A DNA stretch of 64,000 bases from Quatrionicoccus australiensis (GCF_020510525.1 NZ_CP075188.1:3720001-3784000); one strand, 5' to 3'. Counted from the first letter of the stretch, positions 1-10,631 are shown. Notes: generated by a model from the sequence alone, not told the origin. Made by a program: numbers and translations.

Positions 1-68
1 TCCTGCCTTGGGGCAGCACTCGCCTCGGGCAAAGGTAATTCCGATGAATCGGCATCATGGATGCTCAT
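1..68 (-). CDS. casB: casB/cse2 N-terminus, partial (runs off left edge)
   Basis: The first 22 codons of a gene lie at the window edge, beginning MSIHDADSSELPLPEASAAP. The ATG overlaps the end of casA by 14 bp and is preceded by AAGGAG seven bases upstream, inside the casA reading frame. In type I-E operons the gene after casA is casB (Cse2), the small Cascade subunit. The assignment rests on position and on this translational coupling; the short peptide is not diagnostic. Confidence 0.6.
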   Translation of the reverse strand, partial: MSIHDADSSELPLPEASAAPRQ

Positions 69-1644
69 GGGCAAGCTCCTTGTTGGTGGATTGTTGGCGG
101 TAGTACTCGGCAAGTACCGGTAGGGTTTTCGTGCTGCGCAAACCGGCATAAAAACGGGACAGCGCGGCCGCTTGGGCGCGATAGCGTTGCTCGCCGCACT
201 GAGGTCCGGCGGCAAAGGCACGTTTCAAAATGGTTTCGGCGGAAGAAGCCATGGAGAGCAACCAGTTCAAATGCTCGGTTTCTGGTTGATCTGACTCAAC
301 CTCGGCATTCAGCGCATCAAAGAAGCGGGCGTCTTCCGCTTGTTCAAACGGCTTAACAAAATCACTTGCCTTGTTTTTGGCGCTGTCAGAAAACTTGTCT
401 TTAGGCGCTCCTTGATCAAACAGGGTAGCTAGCGCCGTCCAGAGCACACTTCGAATCTGCCCAACGGCGCTCACCCGCTCGCCTGCAATTTTTCCAAGGC
501 GATCCGTCTGTTTTTGAATCAGCAACTGGCGCACTTTGGGAGAAATAGGGATTCGGCGTTCGTGGTATTTCTCGGTTTTCCCTTGTCCCCGCGTCACCCC
601 CTGGGCGAGAACTACCAGTCCATACGAACCATCATTGGTATCGGGTATTTGTGCGACTGAGCGGCGATACTTTCCACCAAAAAGCAGTTCAGCCGCCAAT
701 CGGTAGTGAAAGCCTTCCGCACTGATGGTCAATGCCTTCCCTGCAGTAGCATCAATCGGGGTCCAGGGATCGCCGGTCATCCCGTTTCGCTCTTTTGCCT
801 CAATTCGTACAGCCTTGCTTCCGGTACCAATTGAAAAGATCGATTGCGATCCATCAAGACATTCCAGCCGAATACGACGGCAAATCTCGATGTAAAAAGG
901 ATCTAGCGACGTAAATGCAAGACTGCTTTCGCCGTTCCATGGCTCAAGCCACAACAACCCGATACCCCCTGCACTTTGCACCCCTTGCTGTTCGACGATG
1001 GCAACGCGACTGGCTAACAAGGTCTGAATGTCTCTCTTCCAACGTGATCCCCAATGTCCTTGAGGAACAACCCCAATCGCCGGACGACTGGCGAAGCCAC
1101 CATTCATTCGAGAAATACCGTAGTTCCCTGCGCCAAGAAAACCTTCCTGCGTCTGTAGACTGATCAGTGCCATTAACCAATCATCGACCTCAGCCTTCCG
1201 CATCCTTGCAGCCTTCAGATCGTGGTTCTTTGAGGTGACCAGCATATCCAGTTCGTCCGCCGCCTCAATCCGGTTCTTCCAGCTATTGACGGAGCCTCCC
1301 GATACCGGCGCCTGCATGAAAGCCGGCCGGTCGTGTGGCGAAATCAGGCACCAGGCGGCGCCATCCGGATCGTCAGGCGTCAGTCCCAACAATGCCTCTT
1401 TCCAGGCTGACTCGGTATCGAATACTTCCTCTCGATCCGCCCGGTGCAAAGCCATCGCCGCGAGCTGCACCAGAAAGGCATGCCATGGGTGGCGCTGGTG
1501 TGGGCGTAACGCGGTGAAGTCGCGTACTTCATCGTTTGCCAAGGCAACAAACAAAGCCGGCAGACTGAAAGACTTGGGCTGCCCATCGGCAACTAGGCGA
1601 GTTCGGATCAATGGTTCATCCAGCAGGTTGTAACGTAGTGTCAC
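55..1644 (-). CDS. casA: CRISPR type I-E Cascade large subunit CasA/Cse1
   Basis: Large subunit of the type I-E Cascade surveillance complex, which recognises the PAM and recruits Cas3. The protein begins TLRYNLLDEPLIRTRLVADG and has Cse1 features such as the early FTALRPHQRHPWHAFLVQLA segment and DPDGAAWCLISPHDRPAFMQ. It fits the family's usual size (about 500-530 aa). I chose a GTG start at 1644 (529 aa) because GGAGG lies seven bases upstream; an in-frame ATG at 1668 would overlap cas3 by 4 bp and lacks a good ribosome binding site. It follows cas3 in the same operon and couples into casB. Confidence 0.93.
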   Translation of the reverse strand: MTLRYNLLDEPLIRTRLVADGQPKSFSLPALFVALANDEVRDFTALRPHQRHPWHAFLVQLAAMALHRADREEVFDTESAWKEALLGLTPDDPDGAAWCLISPHDRPAFMQAPVSGGSVNSWKNRIEAADELDMLVTSKNHDLKAARMRKAEVDDWLMALISLQTQEGFLGAGNYGISRMNGGFASRPAIGVVPQGHWGSRWKRDIQTLLASRVAIVEQQGVQSAGGIGLLWLEPWNGESSLAFTSLDPFYIEICRRIRLECLDGSQSIFSIGTGSKAVRIEAKERNGMTGDPWTPIDATAGKALTISAEGFHYRLAAELLFGGKYRRSVAQIPDTNDGSYGLVVLAQGVTRGQGKTEKYHERRIPISPKVRQLLIQKQTDRLGKIAGERVSAVGQIRSVLWTALATLFDQGAPKDKFSDSAKNKASDFVKPFEQAEDARFFDALNAEVESDQPETEHLNWLLSMASSAETILKRAFAAGPQCGEQRYRAQAAALSRFYAGLRSTKTLPVLAEYYRQQSTNKELAHEHP

Positions 1645-1664
1645 GGCGTATCCTCCGGCAGTTT

Positions 1665-4274
1665 TCATTCATCCTTGAGGCGTTCGAGCCCCAAGCGGCT
1701 ATAGCGAAAAGAAGCAGAACCCAAACGAAATGTAATGCAATTGTCCTGACGGGACACATCGCTTGGCTCGGCATCGAGCGGCAACTCCTTCGGCAACAGG
1801 TAATGCCGTATCGGTAGTTCCTTGAGCGGAAAGCCAAAGGGACCGATCACGCCGAAAAAGCGTGCCGCTCTGTCTTGCGCACCCAGACGCGTTGCGACTA
1901 GCACATCGTGAGGAAACTCGACTTCGCCAAACTCCTGCTCAATGTCCAGCGAATGCAGATAGCCCAAGGCTTTCTGAGCCCCCGTGTCTCCCTCGATTTT
2001 CTGGGCCAGCCCTTGCCAAGCCTCTCCCAATTGCGTTTCGAGTACGCGCAAGTTGTCCGGGTGAGTTGCCGCCTCAACGAGATAGCGATTGTTCTCAGGA
2101 ATCACGACCTCCGGCTTTTCGAGCAGCAGTCGTCGCGTTGCTTCAAGAATGCTCAGGTCGGCATAAACCCCGCCACCGTTATGGAATCGGCCCAAGCCAT
2201 GTTGTGGTCGGGCGAACATGGGCGAGAGGTCATTTCCTGCTGGCGTCAGCACAATTGCCTGTGCTTGGCGAAAGGCTTCCGGGCGTTCGTTTTCATGACG
2301 ATGCAAACGCCCGAGCCGCTGCAACAGCACATCCATCGGGCACAAATCGGTGATGAGGAAATCGGCGTCAATGTCCAGGCTTTGCTCCAGCGTCTGGGTG
2401 CCGACAACTATCAAGGGGCCTGCCGGCCGTGCTTTTCCTAGCTGCCGCTCGATGGCAGCATCAAGTTCCGGTCTATCCTGACGGCTGAAACGACTGTGGT
2501 GCAGCGTTCTCACGCCTTTAACGCTGAACAGCCACGCCAGTTCGGGAACCTGCTTTTCCAGAGCGTTCAGCGTAGCCACCGCGGCCGGGACCGTGTTGCG
2601 GATAATCAGCACCTTGGCGCCCTGCGCTGCGGCTTCAATGGCCAATTGCGCGATTTTTTCAGGGGCTGCGATACAGTCACGGGGGCTCCAGCTCACTCGC
2701 TTTGAGCGCCCTGTTCCGGGTGTAGCCCGAATGCCATGGCAATCCGAAATTGCCGGATACGGCACGGCACAAGCCTGCTCGAACGACATGTTCCGGATCA
2801 AACCGGACTGCCCGGTCGGCGCCAAGGCCAAATAGCGACTACGGGCGCTCGAACCCAGCGTGGCCGACAGCAGCAAGGCATGCCCACCACAACCCAGATG
2901 CGCTTTCAGCAAACGCTCCAGCAGTACCGTCATGTAGGCATCGGAAGCGTGAACCTCATCCACGACCAGCAGACTGCGGGCCAGCGTTGCATGGCGTAGA
3001 TGTGCGTGACGAACTTGCAGGGCGCCCAATAGCGCCTGGTCAATGGTGCCAACCGCGACCGGCGCGGCAAGGAAACGCTTGGAGTTTTCCGCGGCCCAGC
3101 GTTGGTGCGCCTTCTGATCGTCGGGCGAGTCGTTCCAGAAAACCTCGAAATTCGCCATGGCCTTGATCTCTTCGCCATCGGCGGCGACGTAGCCCGGTAG
3201 AGCACGCAAAGCAAGGGGCGGATTTTCCGGCCACAAACGCTTCAGGGTGTCCTGCACCCGTTGATACAACTGGGTCGCCGCTACCCGTGTGGGCAAGGCG
3301 AAGTAGAGGCTATCCACCAAACCGGAGCGGAAAAGATGAACGTAACGCCACAGCGCCGCTTCGGTTTTGCCACTGCCGGTTTCTGATTCGAGGATGAGCA
3401 AAGGGCCGAGGGAATCATCGCTCATGGCCGCCTGAACGGGGCGAGGATCGAAACCGCCGAAGACATCGGCAAAGCTTGGTGCTAAGGCAACGAGCTTGGC
3501 GCGCCAATTGTCGCTATCCAGTCCCAGGCTGGTGATGGCCTTATCAGCCATGGGCGCTGCGGTTTCTGCGCGATTCTCGCCTGCTTCGGAAAACTTGAAA
3601 AAGCGTGTATCCGATCCCAGCCAGTCAGCCAACTGAACCAGTCCAGCAAACAGGTGGCCGAAACTTGGAGCGTGCGGCAATACCTGACCGCCGACATGAA
3701 AAGCGCTTGGGTAAAGCTCTGGCGCGCGGTACGCAACTTCTTTCAGTACAACAGCAGGGTCATATTTCCCTTCATGGGATTTCCAGATGCTCGAACTGCC
3801 ACCAGGGCTATCCTTGATCGGCCGTCCGTGATGGCTGATGCTCGCGGTCAACAATGAATCGACCGCATCGCCCCAAGTACAGATTTTTTCGATCAAAGGC
3901 TCGATAGCCTCGGCCGATGTCGCGACTTGGAATAGTTTGACGGCCTCAACTCCATGCCCCGCCGTAATCGGCACAGGCCAACTTGGCGGAATTTTTGTTT
4001 TCCAGCGCTTGGCCTGGAAACCACTATTTGCCTTACCGATGTCGTGCAGGAATGCCAGCACGGTAAGGCGAGCAACGTCCTGTTCGGCTAATTGTCTCCC
4101 TGCGGTTCGCTCAAGCGCCCGTCGAATTGATCGACACTGGACAAGCCGGGTAAAGCACGCTGCCACATCAATCATGTGATCAATCAGCAAATGCCGTCCT
4201 TGCATTCTTTCATCAGCATCGAATTCCAGCTTTCCGAATGCTTCGGTGTCTTTAAGTATCACGATCTCACTCAT
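1665..4274 (-). CDS. cas3: CRISPR-associated helicase/nuclease Cas3 (type I-E)
   Basis: Effector nuclease-helicase that degrades DNA after Cascade binding. The N-terminal HD nuclease domain shows FLHDIGKANSGFQ, then HGVEAVKLF and SISHHGRP. The helicase part has Walker A ESETGSGKTEAALW, the Walker B box LLVVDEVHASDAYM (DEVH), LLLSATLG (SAT), and the late motif LCPMDVLLQRLGRLHRH. At 869 aa it is full length. The ATG at 4274 is preferred over 4280 because GGAGG sits seven bases upstream. The start overlaps the WYL regulator's stop by 8 bp, so the two are probably co-transcribed and translationally coupled. Confidence 0.96.
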   Translation of the reverse strand: MSEIVILKDTEAFGKLEFDADERMQGRHLLIDHMIDVAACFTRLVQCRSIRRALERTAGRQLAEQDVARLTVLAFLHDIGKANSGFQAKRWKTKIPPSWPVPITAGHGVEAVKLFQVATSAEAIEPLIEKICTWGDAVDSLLTASISHHGRPIKDSPGGSSSIWKSHEGKYDPAVVLKEVAYRAPELYPSAFHVGGQVLPHAPSFGHLFAGLVQLADWLGSDTRFFKFSEAGENRAETAAPMADKAITSLGLDSDNWRAKLVALAPSFADVFGGFDPRPVQAAMSDDSLGPLLILESETGSGKTEAALWRYVHLFRSGLVDSLYFALPTRVAATQLYQRVQDTLKRLWPENPPLALRALPGYVAADGEEIKAMANFEVFWNDSPDDQKAHQRWAAENSKRFLAAPVAVGTIDQALLGALQVRHAHLRHATLARSLLVVDEVHASDAYMTVLLERLLKAHLGCGGHALLLSATLGSSARSRYLALAPTGQSGLIRNMSFEQACAVPYPAISDCHGIRATPGTGRSKRVSWSPRDCIAAPEKIAQLAIEAAAQGAKVLIIRNTVPAAVATLNALEKQVPELAWLFSVKGVRTLHHSRFSRQDRPELDAAIERQLGKARPAGPLIVVGTQTLEQSLDIDADFLITDLCPMDVLLQRLGRLHRHENERPEAFRQAQAIVLTPAGNDLSPMFARPQHGLGRFHNGGGVYADLSILEATRRLLLEKPEVVIPENNRYLVEAATHPDNLRVLETQLGEAWQGLAQKIEGDTGAQKALGYLHSLDIEQEFGEVEFPHDVLVATRLGAQDRAARFFGVIGPFGFPLKELPIRHYLLPKELPLDAEPSDVSRQDNCITFRLGSASFRYSRLGLERLKDE

Positions 4275-5238
4275 CCCCATACCTCCCCACCGCCGCCTTC
4301 AACAAGCCCACCACCTTCTCCCGCAACCCCGCCGGCCCCACCACCTCACAATCCGGCCCATATTTCAGGATGTCCATGATCAACTCCGGATCATTGCTGT
4401 ACGGCAGCCGTAGCTGGTAGCTGCCGTCGTCGAGAAAGCTGCCTTCCTGCTCCGGGTGCCAGTGTTCGGCGGCGACCCAGCGGGCGCGGTCGGGGGTGAA
4501 GAGGAGCGTCGCCCATTGCACTTCGGCGCCGGCGAAGATGCCGTAGCCCGCGCCCAGCGCGGCGTCGAGTTCGGCTTCGGAGATTTCCTGGGCGATGGCG
4601 TCCATGGTTTTGACCGTTTTTATCGCGTCGACCGCAAAGCTGCGCAGTTCGTCGCGCAGGTGGCACCAGGCGTCGAGGTACCAGTTGTCGCGGTAGTGCG
4701 TCAGGCGTTGCGGCGAGATTTCGCGCTGGCTGGCGTCGCCCTTGCTGCGGGCGACGTAGTCGATGCTGAGCCGGCGCCGTTCCATGAGGGCGGCGGCGAT
4801 GTGCTGGAAGTGTTGTGGCGCGTAGTGGCGGGCGGCGGCGCTCAGGATGCGGATGCGGCGGGCGATGTCGGCGGCGGAATCGGTGGTGCTTTCGAGCATG
4901 CCGAGCAGGCGCTGGCGCAGCGGGCCGACGTGTTCGGCAAGCAGGCCGCCAGCATCGAAGGCGGCGAGCAGTTGCTGCATGCTGAGCAGGGCGTGGATTT
5001 CGCCGGCCGAGAACCAGACGCCGGGGAGTTCGTAGCGCTCGACGCTGTTGTCGATGCGATAGGTGCCGGTATCGCGGTCGCAGAGGATGGGAACGTTCAT
5101 GCGTTCGCGCAGATCCTTGATGTCGCGGTGCAGCGTGGCGCGCGAGACTTCCAGGCGCTGCTGCAATTCGGCGAAGCTGACGCTGCGCCGCGAAAGCAGC
5201 ATGCGTTCGATGATGCCGAAACGTTCGGATTTGGTCAT
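4267..5238 (-). CDS. WYL-domain transcriptional regulator, first gene of the cas operon
   Basis: The 323-aa protein has an N-terminal winged helix (MTKSERFGIIERMLLSRRSVSFAELQQRLEVSRATLHRDIKDL, recognition helix SRATLHRDI) and a central/C-terminal WYL domain (about residues 140-220, with ISPQRLTHYRDNWYLDAWCHLRDELRSFAVDAI). A WCX-like C-terminal extension follows. WYL proteins bind ligands such as nucleotides or single-stranded nucleic acid and often repress phage-defence genes. Its stop overlaps the cas3 start, so it is the promoter-proximal gene of the cas operon. That it controls the operon is inference from position; I cannot name an operator. Confidence 0.9.
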   Translation of the reverse strand: MTKSERFGIIERMLLSRRSVSFAELQQRLEVSRATLHRDIKDLRERMNVPILCDRDTGTYRIDNSVERYELPGVWFSAGEIHALLSMQQLLAAFDAGGLLAEHVGPLRQRLLGMLESTTDSAADIARRIRILSAAARHYAPQHFQHIAAALMERRRLSIDYVARSKGDASQREISPQRLTHYRDNWYLDAWCHLRDELRSFAVDAIKTVKTMDAIAQEISEAELDAALGAGYGIFAGAEVQWATLLFTPDRARWVAAEHWHPEQEGSFLDDGSYQLRLPYSNDPELIMDILKYGPDCEVVGPAGLREKVVGLLKAAVGRYGDE

Positions 5239-5306
5239 GCCGCCCTCATTGGTTTTGCCAACATCATAGCCGCCTGTCCTTTTTTAGACCATCCGGCACA
5301 GACGGC

Positions 5307-5387
5307 CTACCAGGGCAGATTGGCGACCAGTGCGCCAAAGAGAAGGGCAAGGAAAACGTAGCGATCAGGGGGATAAGAGGCGTTCAT
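5307..5387 (-). CDS. possible 26-aa single-span membrane peptide
   Basis: A short open frame encodes MNASYPPDRYVFLALLFGAL followed by VANLPW. GGAG lies six bases upstream of the ATG. About 15 residues (YVFLALLFGALVANL) form a plausible membrane segment. It sits alone between the WYL regulator and uvrA. I do not recognise a family; the case rests on the ribosome binding site and the hydrophobic, codon-like composition. The rest of the 5239-5557 gap shows no other gene and presumably holds the divergent promoters of the cas operon and uvrA. Confidence 0.4.
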   Translation of the reverse strand: MNASYPPDRYVFLALLFGALVANLPW

Positions 5388-5557
5388 GGCGATCTCCGGC
5401 GAGTGGGTTGAAGCCACTTTGCACCAGCCAAGTCTCAACACGTGAGACCGACAATTATTTTTGCCGCGCCTGACTGCTGTATGCCCATACAGTTTCACAT
5501 GCAAAGCCGCCCGCTTTTGCGTATAGTCTCCCTTCCCCAACCGAGAATAGAACAGCG

Positions 5558-8383
5558 ATGGAAACCATCCGCATTCGTGGCGCGCGCACGCACAATCTGA
5601 AGAACATCAATCTCGACCTGCCGCGCGACCAGCTCATCGTGATTACCGGGCTGTCCGGTTCCGGCAAGTCGTCACTGGCTTTCGACACGCTGTACGCGGA
5701 AGGCCAGCGCCGTTACGTCGAATCGCTGTCGGCCTACGCGCGGCAGTTCCTGCAGTTGATGGAAAAGCCCGATGTTGATCTGATCGAAGGCCTGAGCCCG
5801 GCGATTTCCATCGAGCAGAAGGCGACTTCGCACAATCCGCGCTCGACGGTGGGTACCGTCACCGAGATCCACGATTACCTGCGCCTGCTCTACGCGCGCG
5901 CCGGCACGCCCTACTGCCCGGACCACAACCTGCCGCTTGAAGCGCAGACCGTGTCGCAGATGGTCGATACCGTGCTGGCGCTGCCGGCCGAAACCAAGCT
6001 GATGATCCTGGCGCCGGTCGTTGCCAACCGCAAGGGCGAACAGATGGACCTCTTCGCCGAGCTGCGCGCCCAGGGTTTTGCGCGCGTGCGCGTCGACGGC
6101 ACGGTCTATGAAATCGACGCTGTGCCCAAGCTCGCCAAGTCGCAGAAGCACAATGTCGATGTCGTCGTCGACCGCCTCAAGGTGCGCGACGATATGCGCC
6201 AGCGCCTGGCCGAATCCTTCGAGACGGCGCTGCGCCATGCCGAGGGCCGCGCCATCGCGCTCGAGATGGACAGCAACGTCGAGCACATGTTCTCTGCCAA
6301 GTTCGCCTGCCCGGTCTGCTCGTTTGCCCTGCAGGAGCTGGAGCCGCGCCTCTTCTCGTTCAACAACCCGATGGGCGCCTGCCCGAAGTGCGACGGGCTG
6401 GGCGTCATCCAGTTCTTCGACCCCAAGCGCGTCGTCACCAACCCGGCCGCCTCGCTGGCCGGCGGCGCAATCCGCGGCTGGGACAAGAAGAACCAGTTCT
6501 ACTTCCAGATCATCGAATCGATTGCCGATCATTACGGCTTCTCGGTCGACACGCCTTTCGAGCAACTTTCCGACGAGATCCGCCAGCTGATCCTGTTCGG
6601 CTCGGGCAAGACGGAAATCAACTTCCGCTACCAGAACGACAAGGGCACGCGCTTCGACCGCAGCCACAGCTTCGAGGGCATCATCCCCAACCTCGAACGG
6701 CGCTACCGCGGCAGCGATTCGCAGGCGGTGCGCGAAGAACTTTCGAAATACATCAGCAACCAGAGCTGCCCGAGCTGCGCCGGCACCCGCCTGCGCGTCG
6801 AGGCGCGCCACGTGCGCGTCGGCAGCAAGACCCTGCACGAAATCAGCCGCCTGCCGCTGGGCGAGGCGCGCAACTACTTCAATTGTCTGGAGCTGACCGG
6901 CAACAAGGCGCAGGTCGCCGACAAGATCCTCAAGGAAATCACGGCGCGGCTGTCCTTCCTGATCAACGTCGGTCTCGATTACCTGTGCCTGGAGCGCTCG
7001 GCGGAAACGCTGTCGGGCGGCGAAGCGCAGCGCATCCGGCTGGCTTCGCAGATCGGCTCGGGCCTGACCGGCGTCATGTACGTGCTGGACGAACCGTCGA
7101 TCGGCCTGCACCAGCGCGACAACGACCGCCTGCTGCAAACCCTGCGCAACCTGCGCGACATGGGCAACTCCGTGCTCGTCGTCGAGCATGACGAGGACGC
7201 CATCCGTTCGGCCGACTACGTCGTCGACATCGGCCCCGGCGCCGGCATCCACGGCGGCGCCGTGGTCGCCCAGGGCACGCCGGCCGAAGTCGCCGCCAAC
7301 CCGCTGTCGATGACCGGCGATTACCTGTCCGGCCGGCGGGCAATTCGGGCCCCGAAAACGCGTCGACCGGTCAACCCGGACAAGATGCTGCAAGTAGTCG
7401 GCGCCAGCGGCCACAATCTCAAGAACGTCACGCTGGAAATTCCCGGCGGCCTGCTCACCTGCATCACCGGCGTTTCCGGCTCCGGCAAGTCGACGCTGAT
7501 CAACGACACGCTGTACGCCGCGGCGGCGCGCCACCTCTACGGCTCGACGACGGAACCGGCGCCGCACCAGGAAATCGTCGGCCTCGACCTGTTCGACAAG
7601 GTGATCAACGTCGACCAGGCACCGATCGGCCGCACGCCGCGCTCCAATCCGGCAACCTACACCGGCCTGCTGACGCCGATCCGCGACCTCTTTGCGCAGG
7701 TGCCGGAATCGCGTGCGCGCGGCTACGGGCCGGGTCGTTTCAGCTTCAACGTCAAGGGCGGGCGCTGCGAGGCTTGCCAGGGCGACGGCATGATCAAGGT
7801 CGAGATGCACTTCCTGCCCGACATCTACGTGCCCTGCGACGTCTGCCACGGCAAGCGCTACAACCGCGAGACGCTGGAAGTGCAATACAAGGGCAAAAAC
7901 ATCTACGACATCCTCGGCATGACCGTCGAGCAGGCGCGCGAGTTCTTCGATGCAGTGCCGGTCATCGCGCGCAAGCTGCAAACGCTGGTCGATGTCGGCT
8001 TGAGTTACATCACGCTCGGCCAGTCGGCGACGACGCTGTCGGGCGGCGAGGCGCAGCGCGTCAAGCTGGCCCTCGAACTCTCCAAGCGCGACACCGGCCG
8101 CACCCTGTACATCCTCGATGAGCCGACCACCGGTCTGCACTTCCAGGACATCGAAATGCTACTTTCCGTGCTGCAGCGCCTGGCCGACAACGGCAATACC
8201 GTGGTCGTCATCGAGCACAACCTGGATGTGATCAAGACGGCGGACTGGCTGGTCGACCTCGGGCCGGAAGGCGGCGACGGCGGCGGCCGCATCCTGGTCG
8301 CCGGCACGCCGGAGACGGTGGCCAAGTGCAAGGCCAGCCACACCGGCCGCTTCCTGAAACCGCTACTCGATCGTAAGGGCTAG
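5558..8383 (+). CDS. uvrA: excinuclease ABC subunit A
   Basis: Damage-recognition ATPase of nucleotide excision repair. The 941-aa protein has the family's typical length and both ABC halves: Walker [15 protein letters not shown] near the N-terminus and [13 protein letters not shown] in the second half. Two signatures are present ([14 protein letters not shown] and [14 protein letters not shown]). There are zinc-finger cysteine sets (CPVCSFALQ...[20 protein letters not shown]...CDVCHGKRY). Its 3' end overlaps the convergent diguanylate cyclase gene by 21 bp. Confidence 0.98.
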   Translation: METIRIRGARTHNLKNINLDLPRDQLIVITGLSGSGKSSLAFDTLYAEGQRRYVESLSAYARQFLQLMEKPDVDLIEGLSPAISIEQKATSHNPRSTVGTVTEIHDYLRLLYARAGTPYCPDHNLPLEAQTVSQMVDTVLALPAETKLMILAPVVANRKGEQMDLFAELRAQGFARVRVDGTVYEIDAVPKLAKSQKHNVDVVVDRLKVRDDMRQRLAESFETALRHAEGRAIALEMDSNVEHMFSAKFACPVCSFALQELEPRLFSFNNPMGACPKCDGLGVIQFFDPKRVVTNPAASLAGGAIRGWDKKNQFYFQIIESIADHYGFSVDTPFEQLSDEIRQLILFGSGKTEINFRYQNDKGTRFDRSHSFEGIIPNLERRYRGSDSQAVREELSKYISNQSCPSCAGTRLRVEARHVRVGSKTLHEISRLPLGEARNYFNCLELTGNKAQVADKILKEITARLSFLINVGLDYLCLERSAETLSGGEAQRIRLASQIGSGLTGVMYVLDEPSIGLHQRDNDRLLQTLRNLRDMGNSVLVVEHDEDAIRSADYVVDIGPGAGIHGGAVVAQGTPAEVAANPLSMTGDYLSGRRAIRAPKTRRPVNPDKMLQVVGASGHNLKNVTLEIPGGLLTCITGVSGSGKSTLINDTLYAAAARHLYGSTTEPAPHQEIVGLDLFDKVINVDQAPIGRTPRSNPATYTGLLTPIRDLFAQVPESRARGYGPGRFSFNVKGGRCEACQGDGMIKVEMHFLPDIYVPCDVCHGKRYNRETLEVQYKGKNIYDILGMTVEQAREFFDAVPVIARKLQTLVDVGLSYITLGQSATTLSGGEAQRVKLALELSKRDTGRTLYILDEPTTGLHFQDIEMLLSVLQRLADNGNTVVVIEHNLDVIKTADWLVDLGPEGGDGGGRILVAGTPETVAKCKASHTGRFLKPLLDRKG

Positions 8384-9694
8384 CGTCCCCTGCTCCTGCT
8401 CCTGCACCGGGGCAAGGCTGGGTGCCAACACGACCCGGTTGCGGCCGTTGCGCTTGGCTTCATAGAGCGCGTCATCGGCACGGTTGAGTGAAACCTCAAG
8501 CGATGCGGCGCTGGCATCGGCCAAACCGATGCTCATCGTCACCCGCACGACACGGCCATCGGGCAGCGTGACGTCGTTCCCGGCACAGCGCTGGCGCAGA
8601 CGCTCGGCCTGGATGTAGGCCTCGGCCAGCGTGCTTTCCGGGAACAGGAAGACGAACTCCTCGCCGCCGTAACGCGCGATCAGGTCGGACTGGCGGAAAC
8701 TGTCGCGCATCAACTGGGAAACGGCACGCAGCACGGCGTCGCCGGCGGCATGCCCGTAGGTATCGTTAAGGTGCTTGAAGTTGTCGAGATCGGCCATGCC
8801 GACCGTGACCGGGCGCTGGTAGCGCTGCGCACGCAACACTTCGGCATGGCCCAGTAGCTGGAAATGCCGGCGGTTGGTCAGACCGGTCAACGCATCCTTG
8901 TTGGCCAATTCCTCGAGCGCGAAACGCGCCTGCTCGTTCTGCATCAGCGAGGCATGCAGTTCGCCGATCGCCTCCTCGACCGCATGAATCTCGCGCATCG
9001 CCGATGGCTCGAAAGTCGGTGCCGGCTGGTCGACGCTGAGATGCGACAACTCACGGTCGATGCGCTGCAGCGGGTGTATCAGGTGGCGGCGCAGCAAAAA
9101 CAGGAAAATCAGCAGGAACAAACCGACCAGCAGCAGCGCCCCGGCCAGCTTGTAGCCGGCGAGTCGCATGATCGCGGATACGTCGTTGAGATCGGCATTG
9201 GCCAGATTGATCCCCTGGATCGCGACATCATCCACCCGCACGCTGAGACGCGCTGCCAGACGCTGCCATTCGCCGTAATAGGTCGCAAAGACGCTGACAT
9301 CACCCGCGCCGCGATGCATCAAGTCGCTGAGAAAGCGCTCCGTCTCGCGCGCCAGCGCCGCCGACTCGGCATCCTCCAGCACACTCGGGTGACTGGCGAC
9401 CAGCATGACGACGAACATCGCCTGCTGCCGGGCCTGCGGCGTTGCCGCGGTAAACACCCGCTCGCCCTCCAGGCGCAATTGTTCGAGATTGCGCGCCAGA
9501 CGCTGATAGCGAATGATTTCCGGCACCGTTGCATCCTGCAGGCGGCTGGTTGCGTCGAGCACGCGTTGCTGATCGAGGCCGAGCAGCACGACCATGAGCC
9601 CGAAGGTCAGCACGAACAGGCCGGCAAGCAGGGCAAAGGCGCGGCCGGCACGAATGCCGTGCAAGGCGGGGAAAGGATTGAGGTTCACATGCAT
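8363..9694 (-). CDS. membrane-anchored diguanylate cyclase (GGDEF)
   Basis: The 443-aa protein makes cyclic di-GMP. An N-terminal membrane helix ([21 protein letters not shown]) is followed by a periplasmic helical sensor region, a second helix near residue 180 ([17 protein letters not shown]), a HAMP-like linker and a GGDEF domain with the active-site motif [11 protein letters not shown]. There is no EAL domain. It lies 4 bp behind the substrate-binding protein gene on the same strand, so the pair is probably one operon in which the soluble protein could feed a signal to this sensor. Confidence 0.92.
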   Translation of the reverse strand: MHVNLNPFPALHGIRAGRAFALLAGLFVLTFGLMVVLLGLDQQRVLDATSRLQDATVPEIIRYQRLARNLEQLRLEGERVFTAATPQARQQAMFVVMLVASHPSVLEDAESAALARETERFLSDLMHRGAGDVSVFATYYGEWQRLAARLSVRVDDVAIQGINLANADLNDVSAIMRLAGYKLAGALLLVGLFLLIFLFLLRRHLIHPLQRIDRELSHLSVDQPAPTFEPSAMREIHAVEEAIGELHASLMQNEQARFALEELANKDALTGLTNRRHFQLLGHAEVLRAQRYQRPVTVGMADLDNFKHLNDTYGHAAGDAVLRAVSQLMRDSFRQSDLIARYGGEEFVFLFPESTLAEAYIQAERLRQRCAGNDVTLPDGRVVRVTMSIGLADASAASLEVSLNRADDALYEAKRNGRNRVVLAPSLAPVQEQEQGTLALTIE

Positions 9695-9698
9695 GGCC

Positions 9699-10493
9699 CT
9701 AATCCAGGTTAAACGGGAAATGGCGCCGCATCAGCCGATGGTAGGAACCATCCGCCCGCATCGCCGCCAGCGCCTGATTGACCGCCAGGCGCAAGGAGTC
9801 GCGATTCTTCGGCAGCAGGATATGCACGCTGCCGCCGAGGCCGCCGTCGACCATGGCCGGGCCGACGAATTCGAAGCGCCCGGAAACCTCACGCTGCAGG
9901 CTGTCATAGGCGGTCAACATCGGCACCAGGCAAAAATCCACCTTGCCATCGCGAAGCAGGGAAATCAATTCATCCATTGCCTTGGCGTACACCACACTCA
10001 GTCCCTGGCTCCCCGCCCGGGACTCGACATATGCGGCCTGTTGCGTGGCGGAAACAACGCCGATCCGTTGGCCGTGCAGCTGATCGAAGCGAATTGCATG
10101 ACCGGAACGCTTCGCCAGTCGCCGAATACCTTCCACACTACCAAGCAGACGCGACGACGAATTCCAGATCGAATCGCTGAAAGCGACCCGCTGCTCGCGC
10201 TCGGGCGTGCGCAGATAGTTTCCGAAACCGAGATCGAGGCGTCCGGCCTCGACCGCGGGCAGCATGTCGGGGAAAAGAACATTTTCCATCTGGCAGCGCA
10301 GATTGATCCGGCGGCATATTTCGCGCGCCAGTTCTTCGTTGAAAGCGCGTACCCCAAGAGCAGACTGGGTTGCAGCTGCGGGCACCTTGCCATGATCTGC
10401 CGCGACCCAGAGGCCGATACGCAATTCGGCCGGCTGAGCCGAAACGCTCCGGAAAAAGCACAGCAGCAGGAGAAGGAAAGCCAGGCGCATCAT
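9699..10493 (-). CDS. periplasmic solute-binding protein, SBP_bac_3 family
   Basis: About 264 aa with a signal peptide (MMRLAFLLLLLCFFRSVSAQ) and the family-3 binding fold: ELRIGLWVAADHG, then FNEELAREICRRINLRCQ, MLPAVEAGRLDLGFGNYLRTPEREQRVAFSD, and the second lobe starting at QRIGVVSATQQAAYVE. I chose an internal start because upstream codons are not signal-peptide-like. No permease or ATPase gene is adjacent; instead it precedes a membrane diguanylate cyclase by 4 bp. That favours a signalling role over transport, but this is inference. Confidence 0.85.
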   Translation of the reverse strand: MMRLAFLLLLLCFFRSVSAQPAELRIGLWVAADHGKVPAAATQSALGVRAFNEELAREICRRINLRCQMENVLFPDMLPAVEAGRLDLGFGNYLRTPEREQRVAFSDSIWNSSSRLLGSVEGIRRLAKRSGHAIRFDQLHGQRIGVVSATQQAAYVESRAGSQGLSVVYAKAMDELISLLRDGKVDFCLVPMLTAYDSLQREVSGRFEFVGPAMVDGGLGGSVHILLPKNRDSLRLAVNQALAAMRADGSYHRLMRRHFPFNLD

Positions 10494-10631
10494 CAATCCG
10501 GTGAAAATGGCAAACAGCTTCGAACAGAGGCATCCCGTAGCGCCTGATCGGCCCGGATGCCAGGGCATGATTTTCTGGTGGCCAAGGTTGCGCCAGCAAA
10601 ACTACGACGAAAGTATAACCGGCAGCCTCAC

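Noticed and set aside
5672..8140. Long open frame antisense to uvrA
   Set aside because: Low-complexity Ala/Arg/Asp-rich translation produced by GC-rich third positions of uvrA; no start signal or domain.
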